A stretch of 64,000 nucleotides of DNA from Candidatus Bathyarchaeota archaeon (GCA_030739585.1 JASLYX010000001.1:248001-312000); one strand, 5' to 3'; positions 18,249-27,286 are shown, numbered from the stretch's first letter. Notes: a model not told the origin generated them from the letters alone. A program made the numbers and translations.

Positions 18249-18281
18249 CTCTAAAGTGAACTAATCGGGACCGCTTTAGAG
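18249..18281. repeat. Inverted repeat with 8-base arms
   Basis: CTCTAAAG (18249-18256) and CTTTAGAG (18274-18281) are perfect inverted arms separated by 17 bases, between the ygbA-like stop and the cdhA promoter. It could be a two-half-site operator for the CODH/ACS operon or a weak 3'-end hairpin for the ygbA-like transcript. Confidence 0.45.
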
Positions 18282-18291
18282 AATAGCTTTT

Positions 18292-18663
18292 TCAGATAAA
18301 ATGAGTGATTATCTCCCAACTCTCTTTGAATAGGCCGTGTCTAAACGCGAATATTAAGAAGTGCTTCCCCGAGAACCTCATAACCTCCCTTATCCTATCC
18401 CTGAAATCATCCTGGTAACAATGAATCTTACACTTTTTGCATGTGGGTTTAGGGTCCAAAGGGCAAAGCATTCTTCGCTCCGCTGAGTATTCTAGCAAAT
18501 CGAGGCAGTCTTTACACAGAAGAGGGGCGGGGAGCGCCCCCAGCATCCAAAACTTCTCCGAAGGTTCCCAGTGAAACTTTTCAGACAAACTATGTTGTTT
18601 TCCGCAATAGACCCGAATGAACAATATAAGGATCTTGACATCTATATCTACTTTTCTACTCAC
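18292..18663 (-). CDS. YgbA-family protein (nitrous-oxide-stimulated promoter family)
   Basis: 123 residues from a GTG start. The conserved core is clear: LLCKDCLDLLEYS, then RRMLCPLDPKPTCKKC, then IHCYQDDFRDRI, then EVMRFSGKHFL. These match the small cysteine-rich YgbA family, whose enterobacterial members are induced by nitric oxide through NsrR. The cysteines (C-x2-C, C, C-x2-C, HC) suggest metal or cluster binding. The biochemical role is not well known to me. It lies 130 bases upstream of cdhA on the same strand, with its own stop and an inverted repeat in between. Confidence 0.8.
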   Translation of the reverse strand: MSRKVDIDVKILILFIRVYCGKQHSLSEKFHWEPSEKFWMLGALPAPLLCKDCLDLLEYSAERRMLCPLDPKPTCKKCKIHCYQDDFRDRIREVMRFSGKHFLIFAFRHGLFKESWEIITHFI

Positions 18664-19101
18664 AGGGAACCCTCATTCGTTATTAATCGATATCCACAGT
18701 AGTCTCGTCATTTTAAATCTCCCGCTTGGTTACTTTAAAACATCCAAAGAAACTAAACCTATCAGAAAAATAATGATCCCCGTTTCCTTGTGATTATTCG
18801 TCGCATGTGCTTTCCTATCTACGGTTATAATATTTACATGCTATCGACCAAAAAAACAGACTAATCCCACATCAGAAGAGAAGAACTCATCACTCGCGCG
18901 CCAAAAGACTAACCCCTTGAATTAACCAAGTGAAATCCATTTCGTCGATAAAGTAGATAATCAAATTGACTGTTAAGGCATATTACCCTACAACGTTAAT
19001 GAATATCTGACAATGCTGCAAAACCTTCGTAAAAGAAGACAATTATTCCCTTCACAAATTGAACAATTTTGAACGATCCCCCTCTCCTTGAAGCCGTATA
19101 G
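18664..19101. other. Non-coding gap upstream of the POR operon
   Basis: An AT-rich gap between the divergent ygbA-like gene and the POR operon, with stops in every frame. An ACTCGCGCGCC element sits at 18892-18902. No RNA gene or repeat was found. Confidence 0.4.
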
Positions 19102-19110
19102 TTTTTATAA
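19102..19110 (+). promoter_or_regulatory. POR operon TATA element
   Basis: TTTTTATAA at 19102-19110 lies 37-45 bases upstream of the first POR start codon. Transcription would begin near 19132-19136, with a short leader carrying the GAGG ribosome site. Confidence 0.5.
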
Positions 19111-19146
19111 TTAATGTAGTATGCCTAACCAATTCACAGAGGCTTT

Positions 19147-19968
19147 ATGATGTTAGGTATCAGAATACACGGCAGGGGCGGCCAGGGGGCTGTAACAGCA
19201 TCAAGACTGCTGGCTGACGCATCCTACAGGGACGGCAAGTTTTCCCAGGCGATCCCAATGTACGGCACCGAGAGACGGGGAGCCCCCCTAGTCGCCTTCG
19301 TTAGGATCGATGACATCCGAGTAAGGGAGCGTGAACTGGTCCACGAACCTGATATTGTAATTGTTCTTGACCCTCTGCTGAGCAAAGAGCAGAGCGTGGC
19401 ATCTGGGATTAAGAAAGGCGGACTCCTTATCGTTAACTCCCATCTGCCTCCGGAGAAGGTACCGATAGCCGGAGACATCAGAATCGCCTCGGTTGATGCT
19501 ACGAAGATCGCACTTGAGACCTTGAAACGCCCCATAACAAATACTGCGATTCTGGGTGCCTTCAGTAAGGTTGTCGGTTTCCCCTCTATGGAATCTATAG
19601 AGACGTCTATCCACAACCAGTTTCCTGGGAGGATCGGGGAGATGAACATCGTAGCCATCCGCCAGTCATATTCTGAGGCTAGTCTTCCTGTGCAGGCTAC
19701 TCATAAGGAAGCAGAACTTGATGCGCCTGAGGTCGGAGTCCCCGGTTATGGGGTTCTTAAAGACGTCTCTTCATGGAGGGTCTTTACCCCCATTATCGAT
19801 CTAGACCAATGTACAGGGTGTAAGGCATGCTGGCTCTTCTGCCCTGAGACCGCTATAAAATGGGAGAACCTCCTACCGGAGATCGAGTACCGTAAGTGTA
19901 AAGGCTGTGGAATCTGCGTTGAGGAGTGCAACGTTAAGTGCATTTCGTTCGAGAGGGTCCTTGTATAG
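19147..19968 (+). CDS. porCD: Pyruvate:ferredoxin oxidoreductase, fused gamma-delta subunit
   Basis: 273 residues joining two usually separate subunits. Residues 1-180 or so are the gamma domain (RIHGRGGQGAVTASRLLADA and YGTERRGAPLVAFVRI). The last 70 or so are the delta ferredoxin with two complete 4Fe-4S motifs (CTGCKACWLFCP and CKGCGICVEECNVKC). It takes part in reversible pyruvate decarboxylation to acetyl-CoA, passing electrons from TPP to ferredoxin. It starts the operon, with porA 12 bases downstream. Related 2-oxoacid enzymes share this layout, so the substrate rests on porA and porB and on the CODH/ACS context. Confidence 0.92.
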   Translation: MMLGIRIHGRGGQGAVTASRLLADASYRDGKFSQAIPMYGTERRGAPLVAFVRIDDIRVRERELVHEPDIVIVLDPLLSKEQSVASGIKKGGLLIVNSHLPPEKVPIAGDIRIASVDATKIALETLKRPITNTAILGAFSKVVGFPSMESIETSIHNQFPGRIGEMNIVAIRQSYSEASLPVQATHKEAELDAPEVGVPGYGVLKDVSSWRVFTPIIDLDQCTGCKACWLFCPETAIKWENLLPEIEYRKCKGCGICVEECNVKCISFERVLV

Positions 19969-19979
19969 GAGGCGATGAA

Positions 19980-21143
19980 ATGTCATTTGAAGTAATGGTT
20001 GGAAACAAAGCCACCGCCACTGCGGTGAAGCTAGCAAGGGTCAATGTTGCATCCGCGTTCCCTGTCACACCCCAAACCACCATTACCGAGTATCTTTCAG
20101 ACATGATTGCAAACGGGGAGCTGGATGCAGAGTTAGTCAACGTTGAGGGGGAGCTCAGCTCTCACGTCGTTGTCCAAGCCGCATCTAGGGTCGGAGCCCG
20201 CACCTTCGTTTGTACCTCTGGCCCAGGGCAGCTATATATGCATCACCCGATGCACCAGACCTCATCAGATAGACTCCCGGTAGTCATGGCCACAGTTCAC
20301 AGGGGAAACAAGAGCATGCAGCCAGATCATACTGACCTCATGTCCCAACTTTGGACGGGGTGGATACAGCTTTACGTGGAGCACAACCAGGAAGCTTTGG
20401 ACACCTGTCTTATGGCCTACAAGATCGCCGAGGATGAACGGGTCCGGCTGCCAGTTGTCTTCGGATACGACGGATACGTCCTGAGTTACACGGCTGAGCC
20501 TGTGGAGATCCCCCAACAAGAGGACGTGGACGAATGGCTGCCACCCAACAGGCCTATGCCAAGTATTCTTCCTGACGAGGTCGACTCAAATAGCTTCGGT
20601 ATGAACATCAGGGAAAACGACCCCCAAATGCGTTGGAAGGTCCATCATGAGGCGATTTTGGATACCAAGGATATTATCACTGAGGTCAACGAGAGCTTTG
20701 GAAAAAAGTTCGGGCGAAATTACGGCAACGGGCTCATCGAGGAGTACAAGACGGATGGTGTGGAAGCCTTTATTGTTGCTATGGGATCCCTCGCGGGAAC
20801 TGCTAGAGCAGCTGTGGATAGGCTCCAAAACGATGGTAATAGTGTCGGGCTTCTTAAGCTCAAATGCTTTGTGCCCTTCCCCACAGAGGAAATCCAGAAA
20901 CTCGCTGCGAATGTTGGTGCTATAGGCATGATCGATAGAAATGTTTGCCTTGGCCATGGTGGGGCCGCATATACACAGATTAGGAACGCTATATATGATA
21001 TTAAGGACAGGCCTTCCGTGCTTGAGTTCTTCGCAGGGATGGGGGGAAAGGAGGTCCGGGTGGATGATATCTACAATATCGGCTTGAAGACGCTAAATGC
21101 CGCAAAAGACGATAAGGTACATACCGCTGAGGTGTGGGTTTAA
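19980..21143 (+). CDS. porA: Pyruvate:ferredoxin oxidoreductase, alpha subunit
   Basis: 387 residues from the ATG at 19980, which has a strong AGGAGG ribosome site; the open frame extends 14 codons upstream into porCD. The N-terminal domain shows AFPVTPQTTITEYLSDM, VEGELSSHVVVQAASRVGARTF and TSGPGQLYMHHPMHQTSSDRLP, the pyrophosphate and substrate domain of PorA. The C-terminal domain has VGAIGMIDRNVCLGHGGAAY. It forms the catalytic core with PorB. Pyruvate is the likely substrate given CODH/ACS upstream, though other 2-oxoacids are possible. Confidence 0.93.
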   Translation: MSFEVMVGNKATATAVKLARVNVASAFPVTPQTTITEYLSDMIANGELDAELVNVEGELSSHVVVQAASRVGARTFVCTSGPGQLYMHHPMHQTSSDRLPVVMATVHRGNKSMQPDHTDLMSQLWTGWIQLYVEHNQEALDTCLMAYKIAEDERVRLPVVFGYDGYVLSYTAEPVEIPQQEDVDEWLPPNRPMPSILPDEVDSNSFGMNIRENDPQMRWKVHHEAILDTKDIITEVNESFGKKFGRNYGNGLIEEYKTDGVEAFIVAMGSLAGTARAAVDRLQNDGNSVGLLKLKCFVPFPTEEIQKLAANVGAIGMIDRNVCLGHGGAAYTQIRNAIYDIKDRPSVLEFFAGMGGKEVRVDDIYNIGLKTLNAAKDDKVHTAEVWV

Positions 21144-21169
21144 GAGGAATTAATTGAGGTTAATGCGTA

Positions 21170-22063
21170 ATGAGTCAGAGAATCAACAGATTTCAGATAC
21201 CCATGGAGGAGATCACCATCACCCCTGGCAGCGCGTGCTCGGGATGCGGTGCTTCCCTCGCTGCGAGGCTCGTGTTCAAGGCTATTGGCCCCAATGCTAT
21301 CAGGCACAGGATTCCCAGCTGCCCCGATGCCGTCACCAGCCACCCTATGGCAAGCTCAGTGTTCGAGGGAGGTGGTGCAATGCTCACAGGTACGTGGAGG
21401 GCCCTAAAGGCTATAGGAAGGACAGACGTCCAAGTGGTGGGCCTCTTCGGAGACGGTGGAACTTATGACATTGGATTTCAGGGTATATCAGCAGCCGCCG
21501 AAAGGAACGAGAACGTCTGGGTCATTGTAAAGGACAATGAGGCTTATATGAACACGGGGAACCAGAGGAGCGGGTCGACTCCCATTTTCTCCTATACCTC
21601 GACTACTCCAGTAGGATCGGTGATAAAGGGGAAGCAGATGAGGAAGAAGAATATCGCAAAGATCTTTGCAGCCCATGGGATACCCTACCTTGCAACTGCC
21701 TCGGTGGCATACCCCGAGGACCTCATCTCTAAGATCAACTACGGGAAGACGGTGGAAGGCTTTAAGATGCTCATCATCCATGCCCCTTGTCCCGTAGGGT
21801 GGCGCTTCGACGAAGCCAAGACCATCGAAATAGCCCGCCTCGTGGTCCAGACCGGCATCTGGCCTCTCTTTGAGATCATTGACGGCGAGAGATTCAAGCT
21901 GAACTATAAACCTAGGGAGCTGAAGCCTGTAACTGAGTACTTGAAGCCACAGGCGAGGTTCAGGCACCTCACCGACGATAACATCTCCGTGATCCAGGAG
22001 GAGACCGCAAAGGAGTGGATGACTCTCCTTAAATCTGAAGAGCTCGGACGAGTTCTACTATAA
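21170..22063 (+). CDS. porB: Pyruvate:ferredoxin oxidoreductase, beta subunit
   Basis: 297 residues. The cluster-binding motif CSGCGASL is at residues 23-30 or so. The thiamine diphosphate motif begins at GDGGTYDIGFQG and continues to KDNEAYMNTGNQRS, and the late HAPCPVGW holds the fourth cluster ligand. This is the TPP-binding half of the active site. It follows porA by 26 bases. A T-rich tract right after the stop (22078-22096) probably ends the transcript. Confidence 0.95.
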   Translation: MSQRINRFQIPMEEITITPGSACSGCGASLAARLVFKAIGPNAIRHRIPSCPDAVTSHPMASSVFEGGGAMLTGTWRALKAIGRTDVQVVGLFGDGGTYDIGFQGISAAAERNENVWVIVKDNEAYMNTGNQRSGSTPIFSYTSTTPVGSVIKGKQMRKKNIAKIFAAHGIPYLATASVAYPEDLISKINYGKTVEGFKMLIIHAPCPVGWRFDEAKTIEIARLVVQTGIWPLFEIIDGERFKLNYKPRELKPVTEYLKPQARFRHLTDDNISVIQEETAKEWMTLLKSEELGRVLL

Positions 22064-22077
22064 GCAGGAGAAAAACT

Positions 22078-22096
22078 GTCTTTTTTTCTTTTCTTC
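22078..22096 (+). terminator. T-rich terminator after porB
   Basis: A run rich in T (CTGTCTTTTTTTCTTTTCTT) starts about 15 bases after the porB stop, the usual form of archaeal intrinsic termination. There is no strong hairpin. Confidence 0.5.
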
Positions 22097-22179
22097 CTAG
22101 TTCTGTTACTATTTCATGGAGAGTTAGGGTAGTCGTAGTAAGAAATGCCTTTAAAACCTTCAAACTGGATGTTAGGAAG

Positions 22180-22713
22180 ATGGCTCAGAGAGGCAGAAAG
22201 ACGGAGGCATACATCCTGATGGCCCTGGCTATCGTCATCAATGTCCTTATCGTCTACGGGTTCATCACCAGACCTGTGGTAGCATACCACCTCTCAACGC
22301 CCCTGGAGTATAACGGGACCATCGATCTGAGCTTGGAGGATCTCACCGTTGTCTTAAAAGCGAGGAATCTAGGAGGCACTCCTGCCCGTATATCTTATAG
22401 CGTGAGGCTCTACAACATGACTCTGACCCGCCCTTGGGCCCTCGAGGTTTCTCCATTTAACGACTTTACATTGATCAGAGTTCCCTTGGAATTCCCGCTT
22501 AAGGCCTCAGGAAGGGACGAGAGTGTCATCACCCTCAACAGGAAGGGAGACCCAGATTATCTGGTTCTCATCTTCTCCTTGGAGACCTATAGGAACCTTA
22601 ATCCTGTCACCGGATTCTTTGACAGCTTCGAGGTACAGCAGCCCGAGCGTCCAACGGCACTATTGCTCAAGCGGCTCGAACCGGGCGTCTATAAGCGGGT
22701 CACCAAAAGATAG
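22180..22713 (+). CDS. Membrane-anchored protein of unknown function
   Basis: 177 residues. A single N-terminal membrane segment (AYILMALAIVINVLIVYGF, residues 10-28) follows a positively charged start, so the rest should face outside. The outer part is beta-rich with repeated hydrophobic strands (LTVVLKARNLGGTPARISYS) and resembles an immunoglobulin-like surface domain. No enzymatic motif is seen. A TATA-like CTTTAAAAC lies about 30 bases upstream of the ATG. It stands alone between porB and the convergent mptN-like gene. Confidence 0.6.
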   Translation: MAQRGRKTEAYILMALAIVINVLIVYGFITRPVVAYHLSTPLEYNGTIDLSLEDLTVVLKARNLGGTPARISYSVRLYNMTLTRPWALEVSPFNDFTLIRVPLEFPLKASGRDESVITLNRKGDPDYLVLIFSLETYRNLNPVTGFFDSFEVQQPERPTALLLKRLEPGVYKRVTKR

Positions 22714-22922
22714 TTGAATTAACCCCTGGGTAACTCATTTTCAAGCTTTGACAAGGAAGATAGGTTTGAGAGGGTTATGGCTGAGGAATCATAGGAGAAT
22801 TAGTGTTGTAGTGGGGCACTATGAGGGAGTCGCGTCCCCCTCTGCTTATAACGTGATTATCTGCCCTACATTCGCGCGCGGAAGTAGCCATCCAGAAGAA
22901 GTTACCAGAGCCCATCCGCATT

Positions 22923-23801
22923 TTACTGCATTTTGGATAGAAGATAGTCCACAACCAACGCGGTAATGTCCTTCTCCGTGACGGATTGGAGTCCCTGCCA
23001 TCCTGGTGTGCTGTTAAGCTCAATGACATATGACTCGCCGTCGTCCTCTGACCGGAGGATATCAACGCCGGAGTACTCTAGGCCTACCGCTGCTGACGCC
23101 TCAACGCTGAGAATAACCAACTCCTCCTCGAGGTCATATGGCTCAGCTCGACCTCCCGCTGAGATATTGGTCTTCCAGTCGTTCGCCATCCGCTTCATGG
23201 ATGCAACAACCTCCCCACCGATGACAAAGGCCCGTATATCCTCGTTACCATGGGGGATGTATTCCTGAATGTAGTAGACTCCATGGGTCAGCTCAAGGGC
23301 CCTGAATATTCTATAGGCGACGTCCTCATGGCTAACCCGACTTATCCCCAATCCAAGGCTTCCGAAAAGGGGCTTTACCACGACGTCTCCTCCCAACTCA
23401 CTGAAGGCTTTCATCGCTTCGTCAAAACTCTCTGTCACAACTGTCCGGGGGGTCTTGATTCCGGTGTCTTCGAGTCGGGCAGAGGTGTAGTATTTGTCTA
23501 CGGCGATCTCGATAGCATCAGCCGAGTTGAGGACGTAGACCCCTAAGTCTTCAAGGCGGTGGAGGGTGTCCATCCTGTAAAAGACCCGCTCAGCAGTTCC
23601 TCCGGGGACTTTGCGGACGATAATGGCGTCATAGTCATCAATGGAATAGCCTCGGACCGAGAGTCCTGGCTTCAGCCCAACCCCTGACCGGAAACGGGTG
23701 GCGGGGAGAATGTAGGCCTCAGCGCCCCTCGCTTTGAGCTCGGACATAAGTCTTTCAACGTGCCACTCTTTTGGATCTGACGCGACTATTCCTGTCTTCA
23801 A
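22923..23801 (-). CDS. RimK-type ATP-grasp ligase, probably tetrahydromethanopterin:glutamate ligase
   Basis: 292 residues with the RimK ATP-grasp layout: an N-terminal preATP domain, a DAIEIAVDKYYTSARLEDTG hinge, VVVKPLFGSLGLG (ATP loop), YYIQEYIPHGNEDIRAFVIGG, and the metal site VIELNSTPGWQGLQ. The family includes MptN, which adds glutamate to tetrahydromethanopterin, CofF and RimK itself. It is the last gene of a run containing fwdC, ftr, fwdA, fwdB and fwdD, 14 bases after fwdC, so MptN-type pterin glutamylation is the best guess. Sequence alone does not exclude CofF-like activity. Confidence 0.75.
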   Translation of the reverse strand: MKTGIVASDPKEWHVERLMSELKARGAEAYILPATRFRSGVGLKPGLSVRGYSIDDYDAIIVRKVPGGTAERVFYRMDTLHRLEDLGVYVLNSADAIEIAVDKYYTSARLEDTGIKTPRTVVTESFDEAMKAFSELGGDVVVKPLFGSLGLGISRVSHEDVAYRIFRALELTHGVYYIQEYIPHGNEDIRAFVIGGEVVASMKRMANDWKTNISAGGRAEPYDLEEELVILSVEASAAVGLEYSGVDILRSEDDGESYVIELNSTPGWQGLQSVTEKDITALVVDYLLSKMQ

Positions 23802-23815
23802 ATCTTCAGCCCGGC

Positions 23816-24610
23816 TTATGTTTCAGTTATCAATATCTCCCCGTTTCCGCCTACCGCGTTATCCCCTCGATATCTCCTGAAAGAGGTATCTAGGTACTTC
23901 CCGGCTGACTTGATCCCAAATTGGTCTCGAAGCTGTCGTAGGTAGAGTTTCATAAAGTCAGGGCGGAAAGTGCCATCATAAACGTAAGTGGGTAAGAGGG
24001 AATCAACCCCTCCGAAGCAGGCAATAAATCCCCCGTTCCCTTTTGCCCCAGCCCCAACCCTCTTCGCGACCCTCCCAAAGACGAATATTTCACCCCCGTT
24101 CATATGGACTCCTAGGAAGGGGGCAGCATTCCCCTGAATCACGAGCATCCCCCGGCGCATGAAGGCCCCGGCTTCTAAGCCTACACCTCCACCCACGATG
24201 ATTACCCCCCCTGTTATTCCCTTGGTGCCACCTCGGTAGGCCGCTCCGAGCTGGTGACCCGCATCTTTATGGATCTTCAGAAGCCCCCCCTTCATCTCGG
24301 CCCCGGCCCAGTTAGATGCAGAGCCCGTTACAATCAGCTTCCCTCCCTCCATCTTAGCCCCAACATGCATCCCGACGCTACCCTCTACGATTATGTGACC
24401 AGCCGTCATACCATAACCGATGTACTTGACGTTTTCACACTCCCCTTGGATTGAGATTAGTTGGTCGGACGATATCTCAGCTGTTTTTCCATTCACGTAG
24501 AAGTAGTCTTCGAGCATTTGAATAGTGTTACCAATGTAGACAGGGAGTGAGCGGACCTCCTTGATGGTTTTCCCAATCACTGAGTCGGGGGTGATAACCT
24601 CAGCTTCCAT
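23816..24610 (-). CDS. fwdC: Formylmethanofuran dehydrogenase subunit C
   Basis: 264 residues. Residues 80-210 or so are a right-handed beta-helix of short glycine-rich repeats (GAKMEGGKLIVTGSASNWAG, GAYMRRG-like segments and so on) shared with glutamate synthase C-terminal domains and diagnostic of FwdC/FmdC/FhcC. The structural subunit holds the FwdA-FwdB assembly together. It follows ftr by 45 bases. No extra domain is seen. Confidence 0.93.
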   Translation of the reverse strand: MEAEVITPDSVIGKTIKEVRSLPVYIGNTIQMLEDYFYVNGKTAEISSDQLISIQGECENVKYIGYGMTAGHIIVEGSVGMHVGAKMEGGKLIVTGSASNWAGAEMKGGLLKIHKDAGHQLGAAYRGGTKGITGGVIIVGGGVGLEAGAFMRRGMLVIQGNAAPFLGVHMNGGEIFVFGRVAKRVGAGAKGNGGFIACFGGVDSLLPTYVYDGTFRPDFMKLYLRQLRDQFGIKSAGKYLDTSFRRYRGDNAVGGNGEILITET

Positions 24611-24655
24611 GGACAGATCAGTTAGATTTTTCGGCTTAAGTTTGAGTTCTTTTAT

Positions 24656-25591
24656 CTACTCCACCCCCAGGGCCTCCCTCAGCCCTAACTTGAATTTCCC
24701 TAGCTTCCCCCCAAAGTTGACGGCGGTGATCCACTTCACACCACCCACTTCAGTTGCGGCCCTTATACCTGCCGCCATGGCCTTTATCACAGAGGGCTCG
24801 TCGAGGCCATTGAGGATTACCTCAATGACCGAGTTGCATCCAACGGGGACCTGGGAGTCTGGGAAGGTGTGCTTGATTGTGGGACAGAATGGGGTGTTGG
24901 TGGATGCCTTCAGGAAGGCATAGGTACTCCCTACCTTGCTCCCGCTCCTACAAAGCCCCCCGGGGAACGGGGCGATAACCCCTGGAACTTTCAAGATCGC
25001 CTCAACCGCCCTCTCCGAGGCCTCTAGAGTTACATCCTCGTTCTCCCCCATCACCAGAAAGTTGCCTCCGGCCACGGCTTTCACTGCCCCAAACTTGGCT
25101 TCTACTAGGAACTCTCCCGCCATCACCGGGATCCTCCAGAACCGCTGGCGCTTTCCCCATCCGTCCCCCATCCTCATCTTAACCTGATATCCGTCTCCGA
25201 AGAACCTGAGGCTCGTTCCCACGTCAAGCATGTCATCTGCCTCTTCCTCTGGGATCCCGTTAAAGATCGCAGTGGTGGGGCAGGTGAGCACACATTGCCC
25301 AATCCTGTTGAGCATCGACTTTGAAAGCCGTTTCTTGGAGAACCCAAAGATAATCACAGAGACCCCGGGACGTCCGTTGGGGGTCTCCTCAGAGGGGATC
25401 TCCCGCTCTATCCCGGCCTCGCAGTCGCACGCGATAACACTTGTCGCGAACCCTGTCATCTCCCTTGCAGCGATGTTCGCCCATTTCAGATTCTTCGCGG
25501 TGATAATAATCCTGGCGCCCCACATCCTAAAACCTTCAGCAAAGGTATCCTCGATATCTACGCCGTTTAGCGCGAAGCTCATCAGATCCAC
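24656..25591 (-). CDS. ftr: Formylmethanofuran:tetrahydromethanopterin formyltransferase
   Basis: 311 residues (308 if it starts at the second Met). The N-terminus (ALNGVDIEDTFAEGFRMWG) matches the typical Ftr start, followed by ITAKNLKWANIAAREMTGFA, CVLTCPTTAIFNG and the C-terminal NGLDEPSVIKAMAAGIRAAT. Ftr moves the formyl group from formylmethanofuran to the pterin, the second step of the archaeal methyl branch. The start overlaps the fwdA stop by about ten bases (or abuts it), showing coupling. It sits between fwdA and fwdC, a gene order also known from C1-metabolising bacteria (fhc). Confidence 0.95.
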   Translation of the reverse strand: MDLMSFALNGVDIEDTFAEGFRMWGARIIITAKNLKWANIAAREMTGFATSVIACDCEAGIEREIPSEETPNGRPGVSVIIFGFSKKRLSKSMLNRIGQCVLTCPTTAIFNGIPEEEADDMLDVGTSLRFFGDGYQVKMRMGDGWGKRQRFWRIPVMAGEFLVEAKFGAVKAVAGGNFLVMGENEDVTLEASERAVEAILKVPGVIAPFPGGLCRSGSKVGSTYAFLKASTNTPFCPTIKHTFPDSQVPVGCNSVIEVILNGLDEPSVIKAMAAGIRAATEVGGVKWITAVNFGGKLGKFKLGLREALGVE

Positions 25592-27285
25592 TTTCCATTA
25601 GACTTCAAAGGGACCCCTCTTGGGAGGTATGTATCCTCCACCGGATAGTTCCTGAATCCCACCGTGTAGTAATTTTCGAAATCTTCCTTGATCTCCTTCA
25701 TCACTTCTGCCTTCAGTTTCTCCGGCACCCAAGAGTCCACCCAGAAGGTGGAGCCTAAGGGTGTGGCCGTGACTTCGCCGTCTTTTACCACGATCTCGCC
25801 TCCCTTGATGGTATATGCTGCCCGTGTTAGGGCCTTCTCAAGGTCCTTGTACATTGAGGGCCTCCAGGTCGTGGGATCCAGATGATAGACGGAGACGTCT
25901 CCATCGGAGTTAACTCCTAAGTGGCCCTTGTCATCGAGTCCAAGGGCTTTCGCGGGGGCGGCCCGAGTAACCGTGGCGATTTCGCCGAAGGAGTACTCCC
26001 TGTAAATGTTTGGGAGTGTGGTCCTACGGAGTACCGACTTGTTCATCTCCCTCATGATGTCGGTACGGGCCTGACGACTCATGAGCCAGGCGATCACAGT
26101 TGGGTAGAATGTGAAGGGCCCTCCGTTAGGGTGGTCTGTGGTCATGTAGACCCTCCACGGATCTTCAATGAGGAGAGCCAGCTCCAGCCCGATGCCCCAT
26201 TGGATAGCATTGGTTGGATTGTCTTTCTCGAAGCTGTATGGGACGACTCCTGCGCCAGCCTCCATCTCCACATCACTGTTAACCCACTTATTTCCAGTGA
26301 TGTTCCATAGCCTAAACTGCCAGGGACCGTCCCCTGTCATCGTCGTGGTGTCCGTGAATATAACCTGACCTAGGTCGATGGTTACGTGTTCATTGGCGTT
26401 GACGTATTTTGCCACCTTTTTGGCCCCAGATTTTACATTCATCCAGTTATCTCCATCCAGGGAGTTGAACTGACAGTGTACCACGTGGACCGTCGCCCTC
26501 CTCCCGTCAGCTGGCTTAATCCCCTTCACGGCCTCCATAGTTTTGATGGTGGTCTCACAGTTCCCCGGCACCCCTAGATTATTGCAGTGCAGATTGATGG
26601 TGTGGGGTAGCCCTAACTCTTCGTTCGCCTGGGCCAGCATCGTTATGATCCGTCTTGGTGAGACCTCATAATTGTAGACCAGGTCGTCTAGACCCCCGAC
26701 GTTGCTGCCCCACTTCCAGTTTTCGACGCCTCCCGGGTTCACAAGCTTAATAGCGTACCCCTTCGTGGCCTTGAGGAGCCAGGAGACGAAAGCCTTGAGC
26801 TTTTCGATGTCCCCCTCTTTGACGTATTTTAGAGTGAAGTGGTTATTCCCAAACAGGGTGAATGCCCCATTATCGATTATTGGTGTGTCGTTGAGCTCTT
26901 CATGGACATGGCGGGCTCCCATAGGGGACATCGCAGGCTCCATCACTACTGTGTAACCCATCTGGGCGTACCTGTAACCGGTGATAAATGTGCTAGGACA
27001 GCTATATCCCACCCCAGCCCGAGTCACCGTGGTCCTAGGGACCACGTCCCTTCTGTGGTCCTCGGGGCGCATAAGACGCCCTATATTGATCTTGGAGCCC
27101 GCAATGTGGCTATGGATGTCCACGCCCCCCGCCATCACAATCTTCCCTTTAGCATCTATGACCTTGGCGTTTCTGTCTACTTTCTCCACGACCTTCCCGC
27201 CACTGATGAGCACGTCCATTGCATCTCCATCGACACCGTTCAGTGGATCGTAGACATATCCGCCCTTGATCCTTAGGTCTCCTAT
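25582..27285 (-). CDS. fwdA: Formylmethanofuran dehydrogenase subunit A
   Basis: Amidohydrolase-superfamily subunit that hydrolyses or forms formylmethanofuran from formate and methanofuran. The metal motif GGVDIHSHIAG, HTINLHCNN, HVVHCQFNS and the late TTDHPNGGPF are all present. The first ATG in frame is at 27219, but 22 well-matching codons precede it (DLRIKGGYVYDPLNGVDGDA), which align with the normal FwdA N-terminus. In that alignment the usual initiator Met position is an ATA codon at 27283-27285, nine bases after a strong AAGGAGG site (27295-27301) and one base past the fwdB stop. I extend the gene to this codon; initiation there is inferred. Confidence 0.93.
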   Translation of the reverse strand: MGDLRIKGGYVYDPLNGVDGDAMDVLISGGKVVEKVDRNAKVIDAKGKIVMAGGVDIHSHIAGSKINIGRLMRPEDHRRDVVPRTTVTRAGVGYSCPSTFITGYRYAQMGYTVVMEPAMSPMGARHVHEELNDTPIIDNGAFTLFGNNHFTLKYVKEGDIEKLKAFVSWLLKATKGYAIKLVNPGGVENWKWGSNVGGLDDLVYNYEVSPRRIITMLAQANEELGLPHTINLHCNNLGVPGNCETTIKTMEAVKGIKPADGRRATVHVVHCQFNSLDGDNWMNVKSGAKKVAKYVNANEHVTIDLGQVIFTDTTTMTGDGPWQFRLWNITGNKWVNSDVEMEAGAGVVPYSFEKDNPTNAIQWGIGLELALLIEDPWRVYMTTDHPNGGPFTFYPTVIAWLMSRQARTDIMREMNKSVLRRTTLPNIYREYSFGEIATVTRAAPAKALGLDDKGHLGVNSDGDVSVYHLDPTTWRPSMYKDLEKALTRAAYTIKGGEIVVKDGEVTATPLGSTFWVDSWVPEKLKAEVMKEIKEDFENYYTVGFRNYPVEDTYLPRGVPLKSNGKWI

Positions 27286-27286
27286 C

